From Buddleja alternifolia (lineage: Eukaryota; Streptophyta; Magnoliopsida; Lamiales; Scrophulariaceae), in contig CM033402.1 of the NCBI GenBank assembly GCA_019426215.1, positions 18,729,104-18,793,103 of the forward strand: DNA of 64,000 nucleotides, given 5' to 3'. Numbering within the stretch: position 1 is the first letter of the stretch; the number at the start of each line of letters is the position of its first letter. Below are positions 11,926 through 22,949 of this stretch, piece after piece. The notes below the pieces were generated by a model. That model was not told the origin of the DNA and did no database searches. It worked only from the letters and a program-made list of their open reading frames with translations. Both the position numbers and the translations under genes were made by a program.

Positions 11926-13282
11926 TAAAGTTTGACGTAGTCAAGCTGTAAGAGTTGAAAAGAAACAAGTGTTGTGGGACAAGATGACGAAATTGCCAAG
12001 CTGCCTCAACTATATACGCGCTTGAACTACAGAGCTAAGACAAACCTTCCTCTCCAGATAGATTCAAGAATTTGTAACAACTTGATTGACTTTTTTTGTA
12101 CTCCACTTCTTCTTTGAGTGTTCAATACTCCATTCTTCCAGAAAACTTCAAATGGCATGTTTGATTAGTCGTGGCGATGGCCCACCAGTCGCCACAGTGT
12201 CCAATCCACTTACTAGAGGTGAATCCTCCCCTTTCTTCATGTTGGTCATCCTGTAGGTCCGCAACCACGAGTGGCGCAATCCACAGTTACTTCTCCAGCT
12301 TGTCCAGGTCGTGCAGCTCCAGGTATGTGATCTATTGGAGTGATCTTATGACCACCTCTAGCATCATCTTCCAGTTTTGGATGTCCAGGAACAGGTACGT
12401 CAGGTCTATACGTGCTTTTTCTGAATATTGTAGACCTGCAGACCTCCGCAGGTTGGGTAGTCGCATCCACGATCCTTCTTTAGTTGATCCATGATCAATT
12501 TGAAGTATGTTATGGAAAAATATCTTTCTTTGAGTGCCGACATCGTGAAGAATCTTCTATCGTTATGATCACGGGTGTGGCCTCTCCAGCTTTGCCAGAG
12601 AATCCTTCCTATGTAGGTCCGGTCGTCCTCTTTTTAGTTAACCAGAATGATGTTGCTTTACCTGGGCAGCCTGTTGCTGAGGCTACCCTTCCTAACCTAG
12701 CTAACGCTACTCCTTTCTCTGCCGAAGCCACGCTTGCAAAATAATTTTCCTTCTTTCATGAATTGTGTTTTTGAATGAGCATGTGTACTTCTCACTCCTT
12801 CTTTCTCCTTCTCTTCACCTGCCTAGGTTTTAGGCAAGTACATCCACAGTTCCTCCAATTTGCAGGTCGTATTGCTCAGCTTTGCCTACGTCTTACCTGC
12901 CTCGTTTCACAAAATAAAAAATAGAACCAAACTTGCTCTCCCTCCTCAGAGGAGTAGGTTAGCCTTAGTGTTACTTCATCACAAGATAAATTTAGTAGGA
13001 TAAATAATGAATGAAACTGCTATACAATATTGTGTTCATAAAATCGTCACAAAATATCTTGACCATACCTCTATCCTGGAATTTCAAACATTTCCTTAGC
13101 ATTTCCTGTGGAATCCAACATCCAATATACCTCACGAAAATCAAACAAATTAATCAGTTTTCAGGTGATACCACCAGACCTACACTGAGCTATAGCTGTA
13201 GCTGGGTCAGGCAGTATAATTTCCGCAATCGTGGGGACTTGCTTCAAAACATTCGTCAATTCTTAGTAATTTCTTGACATGT
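11926..13282. other. LARD internal region without coding capacity (first part)
   Basis: No retroviral domain is seen in any frame. The sequence contains repeated ACCTG/CAGGT-type strings and 'ggtc.ggtcgtc' strings that also occur in the element's own LTR (for example 11763-11780 and 12618-12632). The LTR and body therefore share short motifs. ORFs such as 12171-12494 (+) show no domain and are not called. Confidence 0.6.
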
Positions 13283-13508
13283 ACAATCATGTGGACTTGC
13301 ACTGTCATTATGCAATCTTGGAGACTTGCATCGGTATCAAACACCCTTACTTTCTCTTATGCAATCATGGGGACTTGCATCGGGATCAAACACCCTTACT
13401 TTCTCCTATGCAATCGTGGAGACTTGCACACGGGATCGAACACCCGTCAACAAGCGCATACAATCGTAGGGACTTGAACCGCACTTATGCAATAGTGGAG
13501 ACTTGCAT
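13283..13508. repeat. Tandem repeat, about 49 bp unit
   Basis: The segment 'gcaatc.tgg.gacttgcatcgg' begins at 13312, 13361 and 13410, then in more degenerate form near 13460 and 13489. The period is 49 bp for the best copies. A related partial copy ('caatcgtggggacttgc') lies near 13228. It is inside the LARD body. The overlapping short ORFs are repeat-driven and not genes. Confidence 0.8.
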
Positions 13509-14330
13509 TTGCCACCTTCTTTATTACACCTTTTTCTCTCCTCCGTACACAAATTACCTGAACGGGCTCTGGTGGCCAGCCCTTACCGCAGGTATCTTGC
13601 CTTATTTCCCACATTTCTCCGTACCTGCCCTCCTTATTTTTTCTTCTACCTTGTGGCTGCCCCTTCTTCCTTGTCGCTACAAATCCCAGTCTTCCTAGGA
13701 CAGGTCCTGGAACCACCCCGAATGTGATTCCTCACCCAGTCCTTCCTTATTTCCTCTTGGTATAGGGCCTTCGGGTCCGCCATCGATTTCACGCCTGGCG
13801 TCACGGACCCCGGCTACCTAGCCAGTTGGAACATTCCTAGTCCTCCGACTACCTCCCTTCCACCAACTACCCTTACTCCACATTTCAATAATCAATTTAT
13901 ACATACGTATATACAATCTTAAATATTTCATAAAATAAACTCTTACTAGAACTTTGGAGCTCAGCATCTGACTTTGCAAAGAAGGTACTATAATCTTAGG
14001 TATTACCTACCTGAAAACAAAAACCATCACTACGCATAAAAAGATTAGCAATTTGGTGAGTCCATACATTGAATCGCAAAACAAAGCATATCAGGAATAA
14101 TTGAATATAGAACTTTTTCAAAGTTTGTATGCTCCACGGGCGAGGGAGTAGTTTTCCCTGACTATCCTCCAGCTTGTATGCTCCGCCAGCTAGTACTTAT
14201 TTAATTTTTTGAAAAGACAAATGTTAATGAAAATTGAGAGTCCTGCAAAAACCTTGCAAAAGTTTTGTACCTTCTCCGTAAGTATACCTCTTTAATCCTA
14301 ATTGAACAATATTACAACTTAGCTTATGGT

Positions 14331-14495
14331 GTGGATAAGTAGCTATGCACATGATGCATGGATGATGCTTGACCATGCCTATGTTACTATTGATGTGGAT
14401 AAGTAGTTATGCACATGATGCATGGATAATGCTTGACCATGCTTATGTTACTATTGATGCAGATAAGTAGCTATGCACATGATGCATAAATGATG
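14331..14495. repeat. Tandem repeat, 64 bp unit, about 2.5 copies
   Basis: Units start at 14331, 14395 and 14459 with 'gtggataagtag.tatgcac'. The second unit differs from the first by few bases and the third is truncated. It lies inside the LARD body, directly before the 48/49-bp array. Confidence 0.9.
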
Positions 14496-14499
14496 TTAC

Positions 14500-15260
14500 A
14501 GCTATTACCGTCTTTTCCCACCTTTGCTAGGCAGCCATAGCTGTTCCAACTATTACCGTCTTTTCCCACCTTTGCTGGGCAGCCTTTGCTGCTCCAGCTA
14601 TTATCGTCTTTTTTTCTCTTTTGCTGGGCAGCCTTAGCTGCTCTAGCTATTACCGTCTTTTCCCTCTTTTGCTGGGCAGCCTTAGCTGCTCCAGCTATTA
14701 CTGTCTTTTTCCCTCTTTTGCTGAGTAACTTTAGTTGCTTCAGCTATTACCGTCTTTTCCCACCTTTGCTGGGCAGCCTTAGCTGCTCCAGCTATTATAT
14801 CTTTTTCCCTCTTTTGCTAGGCAGCCTTAGCTACTCCATCTATTACCGTCTTTTCCCACCTTTGCTGGGCAGCCTTAGCTGCTCCAGTTATCACCGTTTT
14901 TTCCCTCCTTTGCTGGGCAGCCTTAGTTGCTCCAGTTATTACCGTCTTTTTCCCTCTTTTGCTGAGCAACTTTAGTTCTTTCAGCTATTACCGTCTTTTC
15001 CCACCTTTGCTGGACAGCCTTAGCTGCTCCAGGTATTATCGTCTTTTTCCCTCTTTTGCTGGGCAGCCTTAGCTGCTCCAGTTATTACCGTATTTTTCCC
15101 TCTTTTGTTGAGCAACTTTAGTTGCTTCAGCTATTACCATCTTTTCCCACCTTTCCTGGGCAGCCTTAGCTGCTCCAGCTATTACCGTCTTTTCCTACCT
15201 TTGTTGGGCAGCCTTACCTGCTCCAGCTATTATCGTATTTTTCCCTCTTTTGCTTCAAGT
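14500..15260. repeat. Minisatellite of 48-49 bp units, about 15 copies
   Basis: The core 'ttgctgggcagccttagctg' followed by 'ctccagctattaccgtctttt' recurs every 48 or 49 bp, for example at 14523, 14571, 14620 and 14668. Because 48 is a multiple of three, long repeat-encoded ORFs appear on the plus strand (14586-14975 and 15105-15320, peptide unit like LLGSLSCSSYYRLFPP). They run antisense to the element and switch frame where a 49-bp unit occurs, so I treat them as accidental. Confidence 0.9.
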
Positions 15261-15454
15261 ATGTTCCAGTCACACTTGCTTACCTGGCTTGCCACATCTG
15301 ACATTTCCATACCTGCATAGCTAGTTCCCCAACGCCTTGATTCGTCGCTGATTCAGAGTCAATTCTTCAAAGTCTGCTTCAAAATTGGAGGTCTAACGCA
15401 CTCCATTTGAGATTCTCATACATCGCCGGATTTCTTCGCCATACTCACTACTCC

Positions 15455-15485
<31 letters not shown>

Positions 15486-15533
15486 CTACATAATTTCACA
15501 AAAAGATAAATATAACTCACGTGTCGCTCAATA

Positions 15534-15552
15534 TTCCCATAGACAATGCCAA
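15534..15552 (-). promoter_or_regulatory. Primer binding site of the LARD element
   Basis: On the minus strand this reads TTGGCATTGTCTATGGGAA, one base from the LTR. It is a diverged form of the TTGGCGCCG-type primer sites of plant Ty3-gypsy elements. The matching polypurine tract (minus AAAGTTGGGGGGACTT) lies at 11912-11925, beside the other LTR. Confidence 0.65.
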
Positions 15553-15553
15553 T

Positions 15554-16120
15554 TGATGTGTGTGGGTTTCACGTCAATAATATTTATATTAATATATGGG
15601 ATAATATGAGTATTATGGTGAGATTTAACATATAATATAACAGCGATAATGTAAATAACAAGAGATTTACGTGGTTCAGTCTAATGAAGACCTACGTCCA
15701 TGGGTGTAAATGGTAGCTTGGTTTATTCATCCTCATAGGGGGTATTTATACAAGTTATTGATGGGTAGGCTAGAATGGTAAGTCAACTATACCTAAAATA
15801 CATAAGGTAATAAGAATAAATCATGATCCCTCTATTTTAGGATATATTTAATAAGGTATAAATGGTAAATATATAGAATCTCGGGGCTGATCTCCGCAGG
15901 TCTATCTTTGGCAAGATTGGTGACTAATTAGATCTTATCTCCAAACTGTCCATAATTAGCGCTGTCCTACCTATGCAGATCTGGTCGTCGGGGCCTCCAG
16001 CTAAATATGTTCAAATATAATATCTTCTAGAATGATCCAAGTCCATAAAATCCTTGGGCGTCGGCCCATAAGATATTGGACTACTCAACTTGACCCAAAG
16101 ACGAATTTCTACTCACATCA
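15554..16120 (-). repeat. 5' LTR of the LARD element
   Basis: 567 bp, with the same TGATGTG/CACATCA termini. It aligns with 11368-11908 from the first base to the last, with an extra stretch near 15870-15900. The TATA box at 15743-15750 (minus strand) would drive the element's transcript. Confidence 0.88.
15743..15750 (-). promoter_or_regulatory. TATA box in the 5' LTR of the LARD element
   Basis: TATAAATA reads on the minus strand and is conserved at 11559-11566 in the other LTR. It is placed as expected for a U3/R boundary, with AATAAA about 20 bp downstream. Supported by sequence and position only. Confidence 0.55.
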
Positions 16121-16876
16121 TGTCTTAACCCTATATTTTAATATTTGCTTTTCGTGCGGCATGTGATGGGACATCAATTTTAATCGAACAAGTTTTGCAT
16201 TAAAAATAAATTGTAGGATGAGAATAATCTATGTCCTTAACATGTAAAATCTTACTTATCCTATGAAGGCAACATTCTAGCACGATTATGGGAATATTTT
16301 CCCTTAAGATCCTTATTTCCGTGAGTGTGTCAAAGGAAGCGAAGGAACATGGCCTTATCTTTAAGGTTCAATTGCACTTTACCCCTTGAATTATTTCTAC
16401 TGGAGAGATACCCCCTCTAATTATTTAAAATACTAAAATCACTAACATTTTCAGATATCACGCTTCATCTACCGAATATGCACCCCAACAATAAGTTAGT
16501 GACATCATAATAATAAAACAAAGTACTCTTTCAATCAGCAGTTTAATAAAGAAAGCTACTCCTTCAATTCACCATTTCATTTTTTATTTGTCAAATAGAA
16601 CATTGGAAGTTGATTTCTCTAATTGTAAATATATTATTTTAAATTTAAAACTTAACTAAATTTTGATTCATCCTTAACTTTCAGGTGTCTAAAAATAATA
16701 CTTTTATTCAAATTATTCTATTCAACTTATAGAGAGGTAGGGATACGAGGTTGATTGAGAGAAATAGGAGGGTAAGAGTTTTATTATTTCTTTATTTTTC
16801 CTTTTTATAATTAGATTTAGTATTACGGAAAATTTTGATATATTAATTGTACTATGTGTAAAAAATACTTACTCTC
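16121..16876. other. AT-rich spacer
   Basis: No gene is visible. Around 16368-16385 there is 'ggttcaattgcactttacccc', which resembles the outer end of common plant miniature inverted-repeat elements, but I found no matching inverted end nearby. The rest is AT-rich. Confidence 0.5.
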
Positions 16877-16999
16877 GGTTAGACTTAGTAGTTTTCATAT
16901 ACTAGGATTCTTGCTTATTTGTTTCCTTTTATTATATTGTAATCTCTATTTAACACTTTGATGAATAATACTTTACCTAAGGGGAATTTTACCTTAATA
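16877..16999 (+). repeat. 5' LTR of the short-LTR copia element
   Basis: Matches 21577-21703. The first base of the canonical TG has changed (GGTTAGAC versus TGTTAGAC) and the last CA is now TA. The match runs through 'actaggattcttgct' and 'aaggggaattt.accttaa'. Transcription would start here if the element were active. Confidence 0.88.
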
Positions 17000-17011
17000 T
17001 GGTATCGAGCC
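17000..17011 (+). promoter_or_regulatory. Primer binding site of the short-LTR copia element
   Basis: TGGTATCGAGCC directly follows the 5' LTR. It is the copia tRNA-Met primer site (usually TGGTATCAGAGC) with a small change. Confidence 0.8.
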
Positions 17012-17329
17012 AAAACTTTTTTTTTGATTGTGCACCAACCGCTGCTTGCCATTGTTGACCACCGCGGCCTACAAGCTCCACTCCCTATATTTTTCCCTTC
17101 TCGCTCCCATATAAGATAATTGCTCCTCTCAATGCAAAATAATCTCTCTCAATAAGCCTTCAACAACACTCGATTCCGATTCATCTAGGAATTTAGTGTT
17201 TCTGATCCGCTGCACCGGTCGATTCTCCCCAATTTCACAATTCCAGCGTTCCAAGTTACCTCCATACGATAAAATTCTTACCGTCTTCTTTACCTTCTTT
17301 ATGTTCAGTTATGTTTCCGATCTCATGTT

Positions 17330-20300
17330 TTGATCTTTTCTTCTCCCACCAAATCTCTTAATGGTGAATCATCATCTGCAACCCAAACCACCCAACTAAA
17401 CCCGACCCAAACCATCGCCAAAACACCCACCCTTCGCCCTGCTTTAGCACCAGAATCATCCATTCCTTTTTCGGTTTCAAATTGTCTGACCATGATTCAA
17501 ATTATAAACTTTGGTGGGGCATGTTTATGGACCTTTATCACGACTACTCTGTCTTTAATCATCTGTATAGTCAATACAAACCCTCAGATGATCACATGAT
17601 GCTTGGTTCACTCTTGACTCCATCGTTAAACATTGGTTTTATTCTACCGTGTATCTTAAATTTCTTAGAAATATAGATTTGGAACATAGAACCTCTCAAG
17701 ATCTCTGATTTGCAATCGAAGAAAATTTTTGAAATAGTCAACCTTATAGATCTCTACAAATGAATGAACATTTCGCACTTTTCAAAAAGGGGCCCTAACT
17801 ATCTCACAATACTGCCTAGAGATAAAATTTCTTGCTGATAACTTAGTAGTCTTGATAGCCCTGTTAACAACCAAGCCTTCATTTCACAAATATTACAAGG
17901 TCTCCCGAAATCCTATCTTCCTCTTGTTATAGTAATCACCACTAAAACGCCTTTCCTTTCTTTTTTCGAAGTGCGTTACATTCTTTTTCTCTGTGAGTCC
18001 CTTGAAAATTAGTTCCACTCTACCCCCACCCTCTTCAACTTCCGCCAATGCTCTTTTTCCCCGATCCCACAACACTTTCCAAAATCAAAACACTTATCAG
18101 AACAATGGTCGAAATAGAGGTAGAAGAGCTGGCCGGAATTGGGGCCATGCTGATGGTAACTCCGGTGGAAAAATTTTGGGCCCAATAAATAACTCAAATT
18201 CGTTCACCGACCCACCTGCAAGTTATTTTTATCAGCTCGTGCAAAATTCTCTTTTAGGCCACCAGGGCCTCCTTTTTCGTCTCACTTTCAGCCAGCGAAT
18301 CGGGCCCACATTCAACAGCCCATTTCCCTATGTGGACTGCTTATGCGCATTTGGACTCCACTCAGCAACATGACCTTCCCACTGTTTTGAGCCCCAGCTC
18401 CACGCCTCTTTACAACACCCCAGGTTCCTATTCGGGGCCCAATCCGGTATACACAACGTTGCCATTTGCCTATTCTTCACAACCCAGCATTACTTCTATA
18501 GGTTTGTCCTCTGTTTTTAAGACCATGGCTTTACAGTAGCCCGATGATCAATGGTACATGGATATTGGGGCGAGCTCCTACATGACTCCTCACCAAGGTA
18601 AGTTATGTAATATTGTACCTTGTGAAAGTGGTAATTTAAATTCTATACTAGTTGGTCATGGTGTTGTACTCCTTGTTATTTCCTATGTTGATTCATCTTT
18701 TAACTCTTGTTCTCGTTCCCTTCACCCTCACAATATCCTTGTCTTACCATCCTTAGTTAAAAATCTCATTTTCATACTTGAATTCACTCGTGATAATCAC
18801 TGCTCCATTGAATTTGACCATTTTGATTTCTCTGTAAAGGATCTTAGGTCTGTAGTGCTGATTTTCTAAAGTGACAGTGATGATGATATCTATTGCATGC
18901 CGCCTCTGCCGTTATCACTTCCTTTCATTCTCTCGTCGCCCTCTCGGCCATCATCTGGCATCGCCATCTTGGTCATCCTGGACATTTATCTTTAGTTTCC
19001 TTAATAGTAGGAATTTTATTAATTGTAATAAAGATAGTATCGAATTGTTATACGATGCATGTCAGCTTTGTAAATATAAATGGTTGTCGTTCTCTAGTTC
19101 CATTTCCACTAGTAGTAGTTTGTTTGATGTTATTCATTTGATCTCTGGACCTCTCCGGTTTCTATTTAGGTGGTTTAAGGTATTAAATTTTATATTTGGA
19201 TGATTTTTCACAGTTTTTATGGATTTTTCCTTTACGTAATAAATCTGATGCTTATAGATTTTTTGTGGATTTTTGTTGATTTCAATTTAAAATCAAATTT
19301 TTTCAATGTGATCATGGTGTTGAATTTGACCATAAACTTTTTTACACTTTTTTTTGCAAATGATGGAATTAGCTTTCGTTTTTCGTGCCCACACGCCTCA
19401 TAACAAAATGGCAAAGCAGAACATACAATCCAAATCATTAACAATATCCTTCATACACTTCTTTTTCAAGCCTTCCTTCCTCCTTCTTTTTGGGCTAAAG
19501 CTCTCCACATGGCTGCTCATTTACTGAATATTGTGCCTACCACGACTTTATCTTATCGTACTCCCTTTAAGCTTCTCTATCACACCTCCCTTACCTATGT
19601 TCATCTTCGTGTCTTCGGCTGCCTTTTCTATCCCAACCTCTCTGCTAAATCGTCTAATAAAATTTCTTCTCGATCCTCTACATGTCTCTTCTTGGGTTAT
19701 CCCTCCCATCACAAAGGCTATCACTATCTAAATCTCTCCAACAATCTAATCATTCTACCCCACCATGTCACTTTAGATGAGAACGTCTTTCCCTTCTTTT
19801 TCTATTCTCCCTCTATAGTACCACACTTTTATGACTTTCTTTCTCCCGACGATGACTCGTCCACCCCATTTCATCTCTGTGTATGTTGTCCATCTCCATC
19901 TACCGTCCCCTCTCCACCCTCACCTCCCAATTTTTCACAGTTAAGTTCTCCTACCACATCTATACCGCCTCCAGCCCCTATTCCTCCGATGATAACTCAC
20001 TTCAAAGAAGGCATCTTAAAACCTAAACTTTGTATTAATTTGTCCGTCTCTACCTCATCATCTCATTCTCCTATTCCACATTCCTTCACTCAAGAACTTC
20101 GGGATCCTCACTAGAAAGTTGCCATGGCAGATGAGCTCTGAGCTCTTTACTCCAATGGCATGTGGGATATAATGCCTTGTCCTTTTGGTGTTAATCTTGT
20201 TGACTCTAATGGATTTTTAATCACCATAAGTTTTGTTTGGATGGTACTCTTGAGCACTATAAGGCTCGTCTCGTCGCTCAGGGCTTCACTTAACAGCTTG

Positions 20301-21560
20301 GCGTTGACTACAATGATACTTTTAGCCATCTTGTGAAACTTGCCACCATTCGCACTGTCCTTAGTATCGCTCTTTCCCGTTCTTGGCCTCCATTAGCTCT
20401 ACATTAAAAACACATTTCATTATGGTCATCTCTCTGAAACTAGCTACATGAAACAACCTCATGGCCATGCTCATCCTGATTTCCTTCACCATATTTGTCA
20501 TCTCAAGATGGCTCTAGATGGCCTTAAACACAAGCTCCTCGTGCGTGGCACCATCGCTTTGCTACTTATATTTCCTTTATTGGTTTTGTCAGTCGAGCCG
20601 ATATCTCCCTCTCCATTTTTCACAAGGGCTTCACTGCAGCTTTTCTCCTTCTCTATGTAGATGACATCGTTTTCACTGCTTTGTCTTTTTTTCTTCTCAC
20701 TCAACTCACTGGCCTCATGTCCGACGAGTTTACCATAACTGGTCTCGGGCTGCTCCATTTCTTGCTAGATCCAAGTCCGAACTCTTTCCCTTGAAATTAT
20801 CGAGCTTGCGAACAAGCTCTCATGTAATCCAGTTTCTTACTCCGACTGATTCCCAATCTAAGCTCTTTTCCTCGTCCAGTGCCCACATGCACGACCCCAC
20901 GTTTTATTGCAGTCTCGCCGGTGCCTTTCAAAATAGCACTTTCGCTCGACCTGACATCGTTTATGTTGTTCAGCAGCTAAACCTCTTTATGCTATTCATG
21001 TATAATCCTCGCAAAAATCACATGCATGCTCTTAAGCGTGTTCTTTATTATATTCATGGAACTCTCCGCTAGGGTCTCTCTCTTCGTCCCTCCTCTGCTA
21101 CGCAACTTATTGCTTACTCAGACACTCACTTGCCTGGCTGCCTGACACACGTCATTCCACCTACAGTTACTGTGTCTTTCTTGGTGATAATCTTATCATG
21201 TGGTCTTCCAAACGTCTGCAAGTTGTCTCTCTTTTTAGTGTTGAAGTTGAATATCGTGGTATTGTTAATGTTATTGGTGAAACTTCTTGGCTTCATAACC
21301 TTCTTCTTGCGCTTTATTGTCCTCTTCTTAAAGCCACCATTGTCTATTGTGATAATATCAACTCTGTCTATCTTTCTTCTAACCTATACAGCGCCAATGT
21401 ACCAAACGTTGCACTTCGTACATGAGCGTGTTGCTGTTGGTGAAATTCGTGTGCTGCACGTCCCGTCCTCGCACCAGTTTGCTAACATTTTCACTAATCG
21501 ACTACCATTGCCTCTCTTTCTTGAGTTTCATTCCAGTCTCAACGTTCAGGCTCCTGCCAT
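17330..21560 (+). pseudogene. Copia gag-pol pseudogene, all domains as fragments
   Basis: Visible pieces in order: Gag around 17480-17680 (DHDSNYKLWWGMFMDLYHDY) and a glycine/arginine-rich tail near 18100-18180; protease around 18552-18590 (WYMDIGASSYMT, with the catalytic D-S/T-G turned into D-I-G); pre-integrase near 18955 (WHRHLGHPG); integrase C-terminal region 19509-19800 (LRVFGCLFYPNLSAKSS, then FLGYPSHHKGY). RT fragments run from about 20240 to the catalytic YVDD near 20655-20666. RNase H runs from 20940 (ARPDIVYVVQQLN) to 21560 (WSSKRLQVV and SSHQFANIFT). Frames change repeatedly, and the integrase core with its D,D-35-E is not recognisable. No functional protein can be made. Confidence 0.87.
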
Positions 21561-21576
21561 TTCAATTACGGGGGAG

Positions 21577-21703
21577 TGTTAGACTTAGTAGTTTCCTTAT
21601 ACTAGGATTCTTGCTTTTTTTGTTTCCTTTTATTATATTGTATTCTCTTTTTAAAACTCTCATGAATACTAATACTTTCCCTAAGGGGAATTTCACCTTA
21701 ACA
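21577..21703 (+). repeat. 3' LTR of the short-LTR copia element
   Basis: Begins TGTTAGACTTAG after a purine-rich ACGGGGGAG tract and ends CCTTAACA. It aligns along its length with 16877-16999. Confidence 0.88.
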
Positions 21704-21708
21704 CACTC

Positions 21709-22079
21709 AGGAATTTGAGAGGAAAGTGATGCAACAAAGATAAAAATAAAGAAAAAAGTCTTCTCCTGAAAATAAAATGAGATCAAAATGGAATTAACAT
21801 TTTGTTTTGTTCGTAAACCTTTATGCAAAACTAGAAAAGAAGAAATTCAATGGTAGCTAAAATATCCTACTGAGAAACTCATCACTTGTGGTGGATTTGG
21901 GTTTCTGAAAACATTTAATAGGGATTGATGTTTTGATTTGTTGAAAAAGACGAGAATATACAATTCTCGTCTTGTGCTAAGATTCTCGTAGGTGTTTTTT
22001 CCTAATTATAGCGTTGCTTCGGCGGAAGGGATATCCATACCAAACCTCCCTCCCCTTTACATACCCCATTGCTATATCT
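21709..22079. other. Spacer
   Basis: No gene is seen. A small palindromic area around 21950-21975 contains 'gacgagaat' and 'attctcgtc' in inverted order, which could form a short hairpin. Otherwise the sequence is AT-rich. Confidence 0.5.
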
Positions 22080-22087
22080 GTCACCAC

Positions 22088-22172
22088 CTATGATGCATGG
22101 ATACGGATACAAGATTACGGGTACGAAATATGGCAAACTTCAAAATTATAGGATACAATACGTTGGGGATAC

Positions 22173-22222
<50 letters not shown>

Positions 22223-22805
22223 TAAAAATAAATTTGAGTTAGTATGTTCATTAACATAAATAAAAGTGTTATACTGACATAAGTTCATTATTTATAAGCT
22301 CAAAATTTTTTGAAAGTAACCATAATATTTCATCATTTGCGGCAGTTAAGATTGTCATTTCATTGATACCAACATTTGCCTTCTTATTCAAAATTTTTGG
22401 TAATAAAGTGTAAATAATAGATTTCTCGTGGAGCAAGAGAAAAAAAAAATATATGAAGAAGTTAAACCGAAACGGCTTTTTGCTCCTTTAAATTTCCTTA
22501 TTGTTTGTTTAACTTTTTAACGTACGGTGAAAGTCATTATTATTTTCGTATTTTAGCCTATAAAGTATTATATAATATTCAAAAACACTATGTTTGATAT
22601 TCAAGGCATGTTAGATACTTCAAATTTTGTACGGGATACGTCATCCGGAAGTATCGAATTCGGTATCCGAAATTTCCTTTTTTATTTAATAATTGGATAT
22701 GTAAAAAGGGTATCTGATACGTATCCGGCTAGTATCCATAAAGTATCATATTCGATACGAATACGATACTGTATGTGTTCATTTTTTAATATCCGTGCAT
22801 CATAG
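22088..22805. mobile_element. Non-autonomous hAT-type element, 718 bp
   Basis: Inverted ends are CTATGATGCATGGATA (left) and the complement of CTATGATGCACGGATA (right). They are flanked by an 8-bp target duplication GTCACCAC/GTCACGAC with one mismatch (22080-22087 and 22806-22813). An 8-bp duplication and short inverted ends are the hallmark of hAT elements. The interior is non-coding, with many subterminal GGATACG/CGTATCC strings and a long AT-dinucleotide run at about 22177-22217. No transposase is present, so movement needs an autonomous partner. Confidence 0.88.
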
Positions 22806-22949
22806 GTCACGACGGCCTCTTCCATCTTTCATTGTCTTCTCCATCATTAATGGTGTGATTAACACAAGACTAAACCATTTTGGGACTTCTAAAAAGCCAA
22901 ACAATTATTTATAAGTTCAAAAAAAAATTAAAAACCATTGACTTCGGGG

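Larger units (their letters stand above)
11368..16120 (-). mobile_element. Non-coding LTR retrotransposon (LARD-type), minus strand
   Basis: Two similar LTRs (11368-11908 and 15554-16120) start TGATGTG and end CACATCA. Between them lie 3.6 kb with no retroviral domain on either strand. Orientation is inferred from a purine tract next to the left LTR, a tRNA-like primer site next to the right LTR, and TATA boxes reading on the minus strand. Flanks TGTAT (11363-11367) and TGTCT (16121-16125) agree with a 5-bp target duplication carrying one change. The primer site resembles those of plant Ty3-gypsy elements, so proteins were probably supplied in trans by such an element (inference). Confidence 0.85.
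16877..21703 (+). mobile_element. Short-LTR Ty1-copia element, decayed
   Basis: A 4.8-kb plus-strand element with short LTRs (123 and 127 bp), a tRNA-Met primer site and a purine tract. It carries all copia domains in order as fragments. Flanks are CTCTC (16872-16876) and CACTC (21704-21708), compatible with a decayed 5-bp duplication. Short LTRs and the sequence style resemble the Ale/Retrofit-type copia group (inference from memory of the group). The coding region is riddled with stops and frameshifts. Confidence 0.88.

Noticed and set aside
12171..12494. 107-codon plus-strand ORF inside the LARD element
   Set aside because: Cysteine/serine-rich low-complexity peptide, antisense to the element, no domain.
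14586..14975. 129-codon plus-strand ORF with a 16-residue repeat
   Set aside because: It arises from a 48-bp minisatellite, runs antisense to the host element and changes frame at 49-bp units. No start context or domain.
13283..15260. Regular repeats that might suggest a CRISPR-like array
   Set aside because: Units are contiguous without unique spacers, and the surrounding DNA is a plant LTR element. These are tandem repeats.
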